From a virus, in the IMG/VR virus record IMGVR_UViG_3300027793_000258, positions 1 through 26,109 of that record: a stretch of 26,109 nucleotides of DNA; one strand, written 5' to 3'. The translations under genes were made by a program, and so were the position numbers. Position 1 is the first letter of the stretch, and the number at the start of each line of letters is the position of its first letter. A model generated the notes under the pieces. The model was not told the DNA's origin. It worked only from the letters and a program-made list of their open reading frames with translations, and did not search any database. This document shows positions 8,401 through 18,800 of this stretch, one piece after another.

Positions 8401-11273
8401 CTGACATAGTTGCAGTAACACCATTAGGTACAGAAGATTTTGGTTACATTGATATGGGTATCAATAGTGATAACTACGTTGGTAATAGAATTTATGATTT
8501 ACCAGGAGACGGTTATCTGTATACCACAGGTAGTAATTTAGTAGTTGGTACATCAACCGCAAATAGTAACGTTACTATTTTCGCAGGTGGTGACACTTAC
8601 GCCAATCGTAAGTTAACATTAAAAGCAAGTAATCAACACGAAATAACAGGTAGTGTAAATATCAGTGGTAGTATATTACCATCAAATGATTCTGTATTTG
8701 ACCTAGGTTCACCATCATTAAAGTTTAGAAGTTTATATCTTTCTGGTTCTACTTTATATCTTGGCACGCTCGCAATCTCTGATAATAATGGTACATTATC
8801 TATAACACCATCGGGGTCATCGACTCTTTCACCTGTATCTGGTGCATTTACTGGGTCGTTCCTTGGTAATTTGATCGGAAATGCTAATACAGCAACAACA
8901 GCATCGTTTGCAACCACAGCATCATTTGCACTAAATGCACAAAACGTACCACTCGGTACAGTATCAAGTTCAGCACAATATCCTGGTTGGGTCACAAGTT
9001 CTGCGCAAATTGATTATAATAGTATACAAAATAAGTTAAGTGGTGTAATATCTTCATCAACACAATTTAACTCATTAAGTGGTACATCAGCATCATTTGC
9101 AACAACCGCAAGTTATGTAGCAGGTGCAGCAAGTGACTGGGCATCATTAGCAAATAAACCAGCAGATATCGTAAGTAGTTCTACCCAAGTCAAGGCGTTC
9201 TTACCTGGTGGCACTGTAAGTGCATCGGCACAATATCCTGGTTGGGTAACCGCATCATCACAAATTGATTATAATAATATTACCAACAAATTATCTGGTG
9301 TAGTTTCCGCATCAGCACAAGTAGTACCATTACTTCCTGGTGGAACCGTTTCAAGTTCAGCACAATACCCAGGATGGGTCACTAGTTCCGCACAAATTGT
9401 GGTGCAAAATACCACTGGTATTGGTGCGTTAGCAACAACTGGTTCAAATACATTTGTTGGTAATCAAGTAATTAGTGGTTCATTAACTACCACCGCAGAT
9501 ACAATGACCTTCAATGGGTCGATGGCCGTATCGGGAACACTTTCATTAACTGGTAGTTTAAATGTATTAAACGGTGGATTTACTGGTTCATTAACGGGTA
9601 GTGCAACTACAGCAACATCGGCGTCATTTGCAACTACCGCAAGCGCAGCAACCAGTATAACATTTATACCAGCAACGTCATCATTTGCATTAACAGCAAG
9701 TTATGTTCCTGGTGCAGCAAGTGATTGGAATTCTGTAGCAAATAAACCAGCAGATTTGGTCAGTAGTTCTACCCAAGTCAAGGCGTTCTTACCTGGTGGA
9801 ACTGTTTCAAGTTCCGTACAATACCCAGGATGGGTAACCGCATCAAGTCAAATTGACTATAACTCAATTCAAAATAAGTTAAGTGATGTTGTATCAAGTA
9901 GTGCACAAGTTCAACCACTACTTCCTAACGGAACAGTATCAAGTTCCGCACAATACCCAGGATGGGTAACCGCATCAAGTCAAATAGAATTAAATAGTAT
10001 TACAGGAACCACATTTGCAACAGCAAACTTTACTTTCCCACAAAACTTAACTGTCGCTGGAACACTTACCGCTCAAGAAATACAAACCGAATACGTAACA
10101 TCATCTATTATTTACGAATCTGGTTCAACTAAGTTCGGTGATACAGCAGACGATACACATCAATTTACAGGTTCATTAAGCGTTCTTGGAACAATTAGTG
10201 GTGGATTGGTATTACCAGCAGGAACTGTAACAGCATCATCACAAATTGATTATAACTTAATTCAAAATAAATTAAGTGGTGTGGTAAGTAGTTCATCACA
10301 AATTCAACCACTACTTCCAGCAGGAACAGTATCAAGTTCTGGTCAAGTAGATGTTCGTAACACAACTGGTATTTCAACACTTGCAACTACTGGTTCAAAC
10401 ACATTTACCGCAACACAAACAATAATTGGAAACGTATTCTTAAGTTCATCGTTCCCATTAGTTTATAATAACGATAACACTAACAATATGTTGTTTGGGT
10501 TCTTTGATGGTAGCTCCATTTACGGTGCATATTATCAAACATTTGGAAATAACTACACGGCACTAAATCAACGTGGTGGTGCAGAGTTTGTATATGATAT
10601 TAGAAATAATAGTGGTGCAAACTTCCATATCGCATCATTTAATGGTGCAACTTGGACTGAAAAGTTTAGAGTAGATGATAACGGAGCACACGTAACTGGT
10701 TCATTGGTATCAACTGGTGGTATTACTGGTTCATTACTTGGAACAGCAAGTTTCGCAACTACAGCTTCATTTGCATTAGCAACCGCAGGAACCGTAGAAA
10801 ATGCAAATACAGCATCATATGTAGCATATACAAATATTGATGGTAAACCAACACTAGTATCTGCATCATCACAAATAGATTACAATTCTATTACGAATAA
10901 GTTGAGTGGTGTATACAGTAGTTCGGCATTCGCATCACCAAACCAAGGTACTGTAAGATTAACATTAAATGGTGTTCAGTTAACTGACGTTGATTTGGGT
11001 GTACAAACATCTGATACCCCAACATTTGCTGGAGTAAGTAGTTCAAATCATATCACTCCAACCGCAGATAATACTTATAACTTGGGTGCACCTGATAAGA
11101 GATGGGCAAACATATACACGGGTGACTTAATATTATCTAATGAAGGTTCTTCAGGTAATACCGTAGATGGAACAACAGGTAACTGGACTATTCAAGAAGG
11201 TGAAGAACATCTATACATTATCAATAACAAGTCTGGTAAGAAGTTTAGATTTATGTTATCGGAGATTAACTAA
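5445..11273 (+). CDS. Giant collagen-containing tail fibre-like protein (1942 aa)
   Basis: A very long modular virion fibre. Residues 1-56 are a short leader ending in a Gly run. Residues 57-279 and 324-555 are uninterrupted collagen-like Gly-X-Y tracts, mostly G-P-T, G-S-T and G-P-Q. They are separated by a ~44-residue insert containing [18 protein letters not shown], a common phage inter-collagen module. Residues 556-634 are a domain beginning with [17 protein letters not shown], well known from phage fibres, then a last short collagen piece (635-651). The rest is a beta-rich shaft of [11 protein letters not shown]-type repeats, two copies of a 191-residue module (711-901 and 902-~1071), an [17 protein letters not shown] motif, and an [19 protein letters not shown] motif. 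The C-terminus (1866-1942) has the fibre ending [16 protein letters not shown]. It probably trimerises and acts in host attachment; the exact virion site is unknown. Confidence 0.85.
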   Translation: MSLPDITVVIQKPDVVVRNLGGSGSFLNVADSAVSSSYALTASYALNGGGGGGGGDGATGPTGATGPRGATGVAGSPGGATGPTGPSGSQGATGIQGLTGAQGATGVQGTTGPTGAQGPTGSTGPQGIQGVTGPTGAIGPQGVTGSTGPQGIQGVTGSTGPIGPQGVTGSTGPQGITGPIGATGPEGPTGASGPTGSTGPTGIQGIQGPTGSTGPQGDTGPQGSIGPIGPTGPTGSTGPQGPQGDIGITGATGIQGPTGSTGPQGIQGVTGPTGPIGPGLNISGSLPDTGSLPPSAPTGSAFIIGQDLWVYNGTSWVDVGDIYGPSGSTGPTGPQGTTGPTGPIGPQGVTGSTGPTGPEGPTGASGPSGSVGPQGPVGPIGPTGPTGSTGPQGPEGNQGETGPTGVQGATGIQGPTGSTGPQGITGPTGPIGVTGPTGVAGPTGSTGPAGTAGPTGSTGPIGPEGPTGSTGPTGPQGVTGSTGPVGLQGVTGSTGPTGPQGVTGSEGATGPIGVTGATGVTGSTGPTGPVGPTGSTGPTGPQGTTGPTGATGLPGDIYSTTSSTSLSIGTGSKTLTIATGLAYSIGQSVIIAFDNSNKMEGSVTSYDSGTGQLVANITTATGSGTYTAWQVSLAGAPGPAGVTGPTGPAGPIIAGLVSSSAQYPGWVTSSAQIDYNAITNKLSGVISSSTQFNALTGTSASYSATASLSTAVSGGTEDYIPLWSSANTLTRSRLYQTGSSIIFGGTTFYDETAPDIFGLYGGITDSFNLITAHAIIDNYLQINVRNLSTGSSASSDIVAVKRLGTETSGFIDMGINDDNYVGTEIYDVAGDAYLYTVGGNLVVGSASDTGSVVLFTGGDTPSDKKVELRANNLHDITGSLTATQGFTGSLSGIATTASFATAVSGGTTNYIPFFNTANTLFRSRLYQTGSSIIFGGTTFFDETAPDIFGLYGGLTNSYNLITAHATINNYLQINVRNLSTGSSVSSDIVAVTPLGTEDFGYIDMGINSDNYVGNRIYDLPGDGYLYTTGSNLVVGTSTANSNVTIFAGGDTYANRKLTLKASNQHEITGSVNISGSILPSNDSVFDLGSPSLKFRSLYLSGSTLYLGTLAISDNNGTLSITPSGSSTLSPVSGAFTGSFLGNLIGNANTATTASFATTASFALNAQNVPLGTVSSSAQYPGWVTSSAQIDYNSIQNKLSGVISSSTQFNSLSGTSASFATTASYVAGAASDWASLANKPADIVSSSTQVKAFLPGGTVSASAQYPGWVTASSQIDYNNITNKLSGVVSASAQVVPLLPGGTVSSSAQYPGWVTSSAQIVVQNTTGIGALATTGSNTFVGNQVISGSLTTTADTMTFNGSMAVSGTLSLTGSLNVLNGGFTGSLTGSATTATSASFATTASAATSITFIPATSSFALTASYVPGAASDWNSVANKPADLVSSSTQVKAFLPGGTVSSSVQYPGWVTASSQIDYNSIQNKLSDVVSSSAQVQPLLPNGTVSSSAQYPGWVTASSQIELNSITGTTFATANFTFPQNLTVAGTLTAQEIQTEYVTSSIIYESGSTKFGDTADDTHQFTGSLSVLGTISGGLVLPAGTVTASSQIDYNLIQNKLSGVVSSSSQIQPLLPAGTVSSSGQVDVRNTTGISTLATTGSNTFTATQTIIGNVFLSSSFPLVYNNDNTNNMLFGFFDGSSIYGAYYQTFGNNYTALNQRGGAEFVYDIRNNSGANFHIASFNGATWTEKFRVDDNGAHVTGSLVSTGGITGSLLGTASFATTASFALATAGTVENANTASYVAYTNIDGKPTLVSASSQIDYNSITNKLSGVYSSSAFASPNQGTVRLTLNGVQLTDVDLGVQTSDTPTFAGVSSSNHITPTADNTYNLGAPDKRWANIYTGDLILSNEGSSGNTVDGTTGNWTIQEGEEHLYIINNKSGKKFRFMLSEIN
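7575..8657 (+). repeat. Tandem duplication of a 191-residue (573-bp) fibre module
   Basis: Copy 1 starts at 7575 and copy 2 at 8148, an offset of 573 bp (191 codons). Both contain [49 protein letters not shown] and DNYVG, and then a GNLVVG or SNLVVG strand. The copies have diverged mostly at synonymous and surface-like positions, so the duplication is not very recent. The module resembles a beta domain shared by many phage virion proteins. Confidence 0.9.
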
Positions 11274-14200
11274 TGCCAATTATAGCAGGTCAGATTACAG
11301 GTTCAGCACTTAGTGGTTCGTTAAATTATACGTTCCTATCTAATATTCCTTCTGGAATAGTATCTGGAGCTGCCCAAGTAGCCGCAAATCTACCAGCAGG
11401 GACAGTATCAAGTTCTGGTCAAGTAGATTATAACTCAATAACAAATAAACTGTCTGGTGTTGTTTCTTCGTCAACGCAAATTCAACCATTATTACCTGAT
11501 GGAACAGTTAGTGCATCAAATCAAGTAGATATTACAGCAACTACCAACTACTCGACATTTAGTTCATCGTTGGCAACAGTTGATGCAGGTCAAACCACTC
11601 GTATTGATAATCTAGCAAGTTTGACCAGTTCGTATGCAATTAACGCAACTATTCAAGGCCAACTTGCTGGAGTTGCATCAAGCAGTGCACAAGTAAAAGC
11701 ATACTTACCAGCAGACACAGTATCAAGTTCTGGTCAAGTAGATATTACCGCAACTAGTGGTTATTCAACCTTTAGTTCATCAATTGCAACCAAAAACGAT
11801 ACACAAGACGTATCTATCGGTGCATTAAATGCAGCAACCAGTTCATACGCAATTAACGCAACTATTCAAGGACAACTTGCTGGTGTTGTTTCTTCTTCTA
11901 CACAAGTTAAACCATTACTTCCTGGTGGAACTGTATCAAGTTCCGCACAATATCCTGGTTGGGTCACTGCGTCATCACAAATTGATGTACGTAATACTAC
12001 AGGTATTGCAACAATTGCAACTACAGGATCAAACACATTTAATGGTACTCAAACCGTTACAGGTAGTTTATTTACTAGTGGGTCAAATAGTTTAGTAGGA
12101 AGCACTACGTTATCTGGTAGTTTAGTTGTCTCTGGTGCAGCAATTACCTCGACTCCAAATATTCAAATTTACGGAGATACAGAATTTACTGGATATGCAA
12201 AGTTTAACCCAGTCACCAGTAATATTGATACCTCAATTTCCGCATCCTACATTTATGTTAGTGGGTCAACCCAAGATTTATATTTCTCTCAAAATAGTGC
12301 TGGATATAATAACGTTACTCGTTTACGTTGGTTAGAAAGTAACCTCTACACGGGTCTATTAAAGGGTGGAATACTAACAACAACAACAGGATCTACCACG
12401 TTTAATATCAGTGCAGGTGAAGGTATTGTTGTAACTCTTAACGCATCAACAACCCAAGACCCATATCCAACAATTAAGTTGGTTCGATGGGACGCAAAAA
12501 CCAACGTTCCTATTACGTTTTCGGGTTCAGCAAAGATTACCTACGTTGGATTAGATGTTGCAGGTAATGTTATACAACAAGTTGTTCCTTGGGGTAGTAC
12601 CGACATCAATCAATTTGATACCCAAATCAATTTAGGTGTTATTTTACATTCAAGTGCATCAATATCAACAGGAGCATATAACGCTCCACAAATTTCATAT
12701 GGAGCTCCGCAAAAGGCGGACGACTTCTTTAGATCATTTGGTCCACTAAAAGTTTCTGGTCACACCTTACAAGCAAGTGGTAGTAGCCCATCACTTAGTA
12801 TTAAAAAGACCGCTGGTACATCATATCGTGAAGGGTCAAATTATGCAAATAATCCAAACCATCCCAACACGGTCACAGAAGAAAGTGATATTACAATATC
12901 TAAGATATATCGTTATTATATCTCAGGATCAACTCCTGTTATTGATACGGGTGCTAGTGGATCAGGATATCCCACTCTCGATAACCAAAACCGCGTTGAT
13001 ACAGCAACGGGGTTATTAACATCAATTGGTTTAAGTAATTGGTCTATTCAACGCGTATTCTGGGTTCCAGGGTCACCAACCAACGCGTTTATTGTCTATT
13101 ATGGTAACACCGCATACAGCACACTACTCAATGCAGTTAACGCAATTAATACGGAACCATTCACGGAAGCACCAGATACGGCAGCTAATGCTGTATTCAT
13201 CGGATACATCGTAATTCAAGGTGGTAGTAATCGTGACTTACTAAACGCGACGGATTGTACTATTATTCAAGCTGGATTGTTCCGTAACATTGCTGGTGTT
13301 GGATCGGGTGGAACACAACCAGTAGCAACCACGTTAGCAGGATTATCTGATGTCGGTATTAGTAGTCCAGCTATTGGTGACTTGTTGGTATATACTGGGG
13401 CAACGTGGAATAATACAAAGTCATTAAATGGTAGTTATTCACTTACTGGTAGTTTAGCAACAAATGATGGTATTACGGCAATAACAATTAATGCAACAGC
13501 AGTATCCGCATCACTTTCTGGTAGCGGTGCTGGAGTATTTGGCGTCAACTATAATACCTTATCAAATATTCCAGCAGGTATCGTCAGTAGTTCAACACAA
13601 GTTCAACCACTACTTCCTGGAGGAACAGTAAGTAGCTCAGCACAATATCCAGGATGGGTCACGAGTTCAGCACAAATTGATATTACCGCAACAACTGGAT
13701 ATTCTACCTTTAGTTCATCACTAGCCACCGTAGATGCTGGCCAAACCACTCGCATCGATAACTTGGCAAGTCAAACAAGTTCCTACGCAATCAACTCAAC
13801 AATACAATCGCAACTTGCTGGTGTAGTATCAAGTTCCACACAAGTTAAACCACTTCTTCCTGATGGAACTGTTTCCTCATCAGCACAATACCCAGGATGG
13901 GTCACTGCATCATCACAAATAGATTATAATAATATTACTAACAAGTTAAGTGGTGTTGTAAGTAGTTCTGCACAAGTAGTACCATTACTTCCTGGTGGGA
14001 CAGTATCAAGTTCTGGTCAAGTTAGTTTAACTGCCACCTCAGAATACTCTACATTTAGTTCATCAATTGCAACTAAAAATGATTTGCAAGATGTTTCTAT
14101 CAACGCACTGAACGCAGCAACTGGTTCATATGCAATTAACGCAACAATACAAGGACAACTTGCTGGTGTCGTATCATCGTCGGCTCAAGTTAAACCATTA

Positions 14201-15781
14201 CTTCCTGGTGGAACGGTATCATCATCTGGACAAGTAGACATCACAGCAACAACCAACTATTCAACATTTAGTTCCTCGTTGGCAACAGTTGATGCAGGAC
14301 AAACTACTCGTATTGATAATCTAGCAAGTTTGACCAGTTCGTATGCAATTAACGCAACTATTCAAGGTCAACTTGCGGGAGTAGTTTCTTCTTCAACACA
14401 AGTTAAGCCACTTCTTCCTGGTGGAACAGTTAGTGCATCAAATCAAGTTGATATCACCGCAACTACGGGATACTCTACATTTAGTTCATCACTAGCAACA
14501 GTAGATGCAGGACAAACTACTCGTATTGACAACTTGGCGAGTTTGACCAGTTCGTATGCAATCAACGCAACAATACAAGGACAACTTGCTGGTGTTGTTT
14601 CTTCTTCAACACAAGTAAAACCATTACTTCCTGGTGGTACAGTAAGTGCTTCTGGTCAAGTAGACATTACAGCAACTACTGGATACTCTACATTTAGTTC
14701 ATCACTAGCAACAGTAGATGCAGGACAAACTGCTCGTATTGATAATTTAGCAAGTCAAACAAGTTCCTACGCAATTAATGCAACTATTCAAGGGCAACTT
14801 GCTGGTGTTGTTTCTTCTTCAACACAAGTTAAGCCACTTCTTCCTGGTGGTACAGTAACCTCATCAGCACAATATCCTGGGTGGGTAACCGCATCAAGTC
14901 AAATTGACTATAATAGTATTCAAAATAAGTTAAGTGGGGTAGTATCGTCATCAACACAAATTGTTCCGCTATTACCAGCAGGAACTATTAGTGCGTCATC
15001 ACAAGTGGCATTAAATGCTATTACTGGAGTTACTTTTAGTAATTCCTCATTCTATTTCCCAAATAATTTACGAGTTGAAGGAACATTAACCGCACAAGAA
15101 ATTAATACAGAATATGTTTCTTCATCGATTATTTATGAATCTGGTTCTACCAAATTTGGTGATACAGCTGACGATGTAATGAGTGTTACTGGTTCTATTC
15201 GTGTCTTGGGTGGAAATATTAGTGGGTCGTTTATTGGATTGGTTTCTTCATCGGCACAAATAGACTATAACTCTATACAAAATAAATTATCCGGTGTTGT
15301 TTCTTCATCAACACAAGTTCAACCACTGCTTCCAGTTGGAACTGTTAGTAGTTCCGCACAATATCCAGGATGGGTAACTTCGTCAACACAAATTGTTTGG
15401 TCATCAGTAAACTACAACGGAGGTATCGTCAGTAGTTCGGCACAAGTAAAACCATTACTTCCTGATGGAACCGTATCAAGTTCAGCACAATATCCTGGTT
15501 GGGTCACCGCATCAAGTCAGGTAACAATTACTGGTATATCAGGATTGGGTGCTAACGTAGCGACATTCTTGGGAACACCAAGTTCTGCAAATTTAGCAAC
15601 AGCAGTCACAGATGAAACAGGTACGGGTGCGTTAGTATTTGCAGGAAGTCCAACATTAACTGGTACGGCTACTGCAAATAACATTGTAATGTCTGGGTCG
15701 CAATTCTCAGGAATAGTATCAGGTAGTGGATTACAATATAGATTAGTGGTTCCAGTCGGAACTAACCAATACGCAACCTAA
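11273..15781 (+). CDS. Giant repetitive tail fibre-like protein (1502 aa)
   Basis: The ATG overlaps the previous stop by one base (TAATG), with a GGAGA ribosome site at 11261-11265 inside the upstream gene. The protein lacks collagen. It has seven copies of a 71-residue repeat containing YSTFSSSLATVDAGQTTRI, NLASLTSSYAINATIQ and [17 protein letters not shown], interleaved with the ~44-residue [20 protein letters not shown] repeat shared with the neighbouring giant proteins. Embedded at about residues 295-680 is a non-repetitive, Trp/Tyr-rich module (with LRWLESNLYTGLLKGG, IKLVRWDAKTNVP, INLGVILHSSASI and WSIQRVFWVPGS), a layout typical of a larger globular fibre domain and the best candidate here for receptor contact. 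A TAQEINTEYVSSSIIYES motif is shared with the 1942-aa protein. The last ~30 residues, ending in VVPVGTNQYAT, match the end of the 1118-aa protein. It stops at TAATAA, just before a terminator. Confidence 0.83.
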   Translation: MPIIAGQITGSALSGSLNYTFLSNIPSGIVSGAAQVAANLPAGTVSSSGQVDYNSITNKLSGVVSSSTQIQPLLPDGTVSASNQVDITATTNYSTFSSSLATVDAGQTTRIDNLASLTSSYAINATIQGQLAGVASSSAQVKAYLPADTVSSSGQVDITATSGYSTFSSSIATKNDTQDVSIGALNAATSSYAINATIQGQLAGVVSSSTQVKPLLPGGTVSSSAQYPGWVTASSQIDVRNTTGIATIATTGSNTFNGTQTVTGSLFTSGSNSLVGSTTLSGSLVVSGAAITSTPNIQIYGDTEFTGYAKFNPVTSNIDTSISASYIYVSGSTQDLYFSQNSAGYNNVTRLRWLESNLYTGLLKGGILTTTTGSTTFNISAGEGIVVTLNASTTQDPYPTIKLVRWDAKTNVPITFSGSAKITYVGLDVAGNVIQQVVPWGSTDINQFDTQINLGVILHSSASISTGAYNAPQISYGAPQKADDFFRSFGPLKVSGHTLQASGSSPSLSIKKTAGTSYREGSNYANNPNHPNTVTEESDITISKIYRYYISGSTPVIDTGASGSGYPTLDNQNRVDTATGLLTSIGLSNWSIQRVFWVPGSPTNAFIVYYGNTAYSTLLNAVNAINTEPFTEAPDTAANAVFIGYIVIQGGSNRDLLNATDCTIIQAGLFRNIAGVGSGGTQPVATTLAGLSDVGISSPAIGDLLVYTGATWNNTKSLNGSYSLTGSLATNDGITAITINATAVSASLSGSGAGVFGVNYNTLSNIPAGIVSSSTQVQPLLPGGTVSSSAQYPGWVTSSAQIDITATTGYSTFSSSLATVDAGQTTRIDNLASQTSSYAINSTIQSQLAGVVSSSTQVKPLLPDGTVSSSAQYPGWVTASSQIDYNNITNKLSGVVSSSAQVVPLLPGGTVSSSGQVSLTATSEYSTFSSSIATKNDLQDVSINALNAATGSYAINATIQGQLAGVVSSSAQVKPLLPGGTVSSSGQVDITATTNYSTFSSSLATVDAGQTTRIDNLASLTSSYAINATIQGQLAGVVSSSTQVKPLLPGGTVSASNQVDITATTGYSTFSSSLATVDAGQTTRIDNLASLTSSYAINATIQGQLAGVVSSSTQVKPLLPGGTVSASGQVDITATTGYSTFSSSLATVDAGQTARIDNLASQTSSYAINATIQGQLAGVVSSSTQVKPLLPGGTVTSSAQYPGWVTASSQIDYNSIQNKLSGVVSSSTQIVPLLPAGTISASSQVALNAITGVTFSNSSFYFPNNLRVEGTLTAQEINTEYVSSSIIYESGSTKFGDTADDVMSVTGSIRVLGGNISGSFIGLVSSSAQIDYNSIQNKLSGVVSSSTQVQPLLPVGTVSSSAQYPGWVTSSTQIVWSSVNYNGGIVSSSAQVKPLLPDGTVSSSAQYPGWVTASSQVTITGISGLGANVATFLGTPSSANLATAVTDETGTGALVFAGSPTLTGTATANNIVMSGSQFSGIVSGSGLQYRLVVPVGTNQYAT
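11525..11950 (+). repeat. First block of 71-residue (213-bp) repeats, two copies
   Basis: Copies begin at 11525 and 11738. Each encodes V-D-I-T-A-T, then YSTFSSS, a variable helical segment (VDAGQTTRIDNLASL or KNDTQDVSIGALNAA), SSYAINATIQGQLAG and SSS.QVK..LP..TVSSS. The period is exactly 213 bp. Confidence 0.9.
14021..14872 (+). repeat. Second block of 71-residue (213-bp) repeats, four tandem copies
   Basis: Copies start at 14021, 14234, 14447 and 14660. The last three are very alike at the DNA level; for instance the stretch around AGGACAAACT recurs at exact 213-base steps. The first copy carries the alternative KNDLQDVSINALNAAT segment. A lone further copy lies at 13676-13888. The near-identity of the last three suggests recent amplification by recombination or slippage. 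Confidence 0.92.
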
Positions 15782-15802
15782 TAAAAGTTGATATTTTATG
15801 GT

Positions 15803-15832
15803 AAAAAAGGCATCCAGACGGGTGCCTTTTTT
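15803..15832 (+). terminator. Rho-independent terminator after the 1502-aa fibre gene
   Basis: A 13-bp stem (15803-15815 with 15820-15832; one G-T pair) around the tetraloop AGAC (15816-15819). The stem begins with six A and ends with six T, so the right arm supplies the U tract; because of the A run it could also work for the opposite strand. It ends the block that starts near 5051. Confidence 0.9.
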
Positions 15833-15854
15833 CGTTTATTCCGGTATAAAATGA

Positions 15855-15862
15855 TATTTATA
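15855..15862 (+). promoter_or_regulatory. Promoter-like octamer TATTTATA after the second terminator
   Basis: It lies 23 bases downstream of the terminator and 32 bases before the ATG at 15895, in the context AAAATGATATTTATACGGGG. This resembles the element at 5051 (AAATGATACTTATATAGAGG). Terminator followed by motif is the same arrangement as at 4972-5068. Confidence 0.6.
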
Positions 15863-15894
15863 CGGGGGTGTATACACTTTAGTTTGAGTCTAAT

Positions 15895-18800
15895 ATGAGT
15901 TTATTAAAAGTCAATAATATCGAACTTGCTACATCTGGTAGTACTAACGTTACATTTAATGACGACGTTACATTCGGTGCCGCAGTTAATATTTCTTCAG
16001 GATCTATCACAGCAAGTTTCGCTATTGCAAACGCATCTATCGAAAAAGAAAAACTAACAAATGACGCCAGAGACTTCGTAAATATTCTTAATAAACCAGC
16101 AGGTCTTATCAGTAGTTCTGGTCAGTTCGTTAGTGCAATTTCTGGTTCCTCTTTAGAACTTGGTGGTATATTAGCAACGGGTAGTATTAGAACAACGAGT
16201 GTATTTAGTGGTAGTGGTGCACAACTATTTGGAATTCCAAACGCAGCATTAAATAATAGTTCTATTACAATCAACGGTGGTGCAGTTTCACTCGGTGGAA
16301 CTAGAACGCTTACCACAAGTGATATTACAGAAGGAACAAATCAATATTATACTGACGCACGTGTAAAATCAAAATTAGATAGTGAAACCGTAGTCAGTAG
16401 TTCTGGTCAAATTAATTATCAAGCTGTAACGGGGCAACCTACAGTTAATACGTTTGGTGGAGATGGTAATCAATCGTTTACTATTGTAAATGGTATTTTT
16501 ATTAGTGCATCTGGTGGTGCAGATGGTATTATTGTCACAAACGATTCAGGTAACCAACTATTACGTTTTAGAACTGTTGGTGGAACAGTTTCGTCCTCCG
16601 CACAAGTAACAGCAGCATTACCTGCTGGTGTAGTATCAAGTTCAACACAAGTTCAACCATTACTTCCTGGTGGAACAGTTAGTGCATCGGCACAATACCC
16701 AGGATGGGTGACCGCATCAAGTCAAATTGATTATAACTCAATTACAAACAAATTAAGTGGTGTTGTTTCTACATCAGCACAAGTTCAACCATTATTACCA
16801 GCAGATACAGTTTCCGCATCAGCACAAGTTAAAGCATTTTTACCAGATGGAACAGTAAGTGCATCGGCACAATATCCTGGATGGATTACTTCATCTACAC
16901 AAGTAGTTCAATCATTACCTGGTGGAACTGTATCGGCATCGGCACAATACCCAGGATGGGTTACCGCATCATCACAAATAATTGTACAAAACACTACTGG
17001 TATTGGAGCTATAGCAACCACTGGATCAAATACCTTTATTGGTAATCAAATTATCTCAGGTTCTACAACAATTACTGGTGACTTAACAGTACAAGGAACC
17101 TCGTCTGTTACGTATGTTACCTCGTCGCAACTTAACGTAGGATCAAATACCATTACACTAAATACTACCGATGTACTTCGTTACGGTGGGTTAACAGTAT
17201 TTGATTCTGCTTCTGCTGGACAATCTGGTTCACTTCTCTGGGACAGTGTAAATAATGTATGGTTATATGTCCACGCAGGAACCAGTAATACCAGTAGTAT
17301 ATTGATTACAGGTCCGGAAAATACTGGTGCGTTGGGTAGTGAACAGTTCTTAACACCTAATTTATTACCAAAGGCTGGACTAACTGGTGACCACATTGTA
17401 AATTCACAAATTAGTGATAACGGAACACAAGTGGGTATCGTTGGTGGGCTAAAAGTTACAGGATCCATCACATCGTCTCATATAGTTCCCGCAGTTACTG
17501 ATACCTTTGATTTAGGTTCACCAACCTTAAAGTTTAGAGACTTGTATCTTTCTGGTTCAACGTTATATCTTGGCTCATTAGCAATTAGAGATAATGGTGG
17601 TGCGTTATCTATTGGACCATCTGGGTCAGCAATTGGAACCAATTCACCTGTATCGGGTGCATTTACAGGATCATTCCAAGGTAACGGTAGTCAATTAACT
17701 AATATCGCAAATGCAGCACTTCCTGGTGGTATAATTTCATCATCAACACAACTACCAGCAGGTACAGTATCCGCATCGTCACAATATCCTGGATGGGTCA
17801 CCGCATCAAGTCAAATTGACTACAACTCAATCACCAATAAACTTTCTGGTGTTTTTAGCAGTTCAACACAAATTGCAAATAATTTACCAGCAGGTACAGT
17901 ATCAAGTTCTGGTCAAATTAATGCAGGTGCAACAGCAAACTTTGCAACTGCAGTAGCAGCACAACTTGGTACAGTACACTCTGGTAGTTTTATGAGTACC
18001 GCAACTACTAATAACTTACCAGAAGGTGTCACTAATCTTTACTACACGGATGCACGAGTAAAAACCAAGATGAGTGGTGATGTTGTTCATTCTGGTAGTT
18101 TCCTTGGTACCGCAACCACTGATAATTTAACACAAGGATCAACTAACAAGTATTACGCAAATTCCTTAGTATTAAGTTATATTGACTCACTTTCAGTTCT
18201 CAGTAGTTCACAACAAGTTGTCAATAGATTACCAATTGGAACAGTATCAAGTTCAAATCAAATTTCAAACGTATTAGTTACTAGTGCAAGTTACGCAGCA
18301 ACTGCAAGTTTAGCACTTGGGGTATCTGGGTCACTTGCGGTCAGTACTGATGGATTAAATGAAGGTAGCATAAATCTTTATTACACAGATGCACGAGTTA
18401 AGACCAAGTTAAATGCAGAAAATGTACATTCGGCAAGTTTCTTAGGAACGGCAACCACTACCAACTTAACAGAAGGTATTAACTTATATTTTACCAATCA
18501 ACGTGCGAAGGATGCACTTCCTGGGGTAGTATCATCGTCAGCACAAGTACCAACACTTCTTCCTGGCGGAACGGTATCATCATCAGCACAATATCCTGGT
18601 TGGGTCACCGCATCAAGTCAAATTGACTATAACTCAATACAAAATAAATTATCTGGTGTTATATCTTCTTCTACGCAAGTCAAACCATTACTTCCTGATG
18701 GAACCGTCACATCATCAGCACAATATCCAGGATGGGTCACTAGTTCAACACAAGTTGTCTGGTCATCGGTTAACTACAACGCGGGTATCGTCAGTAGTTC

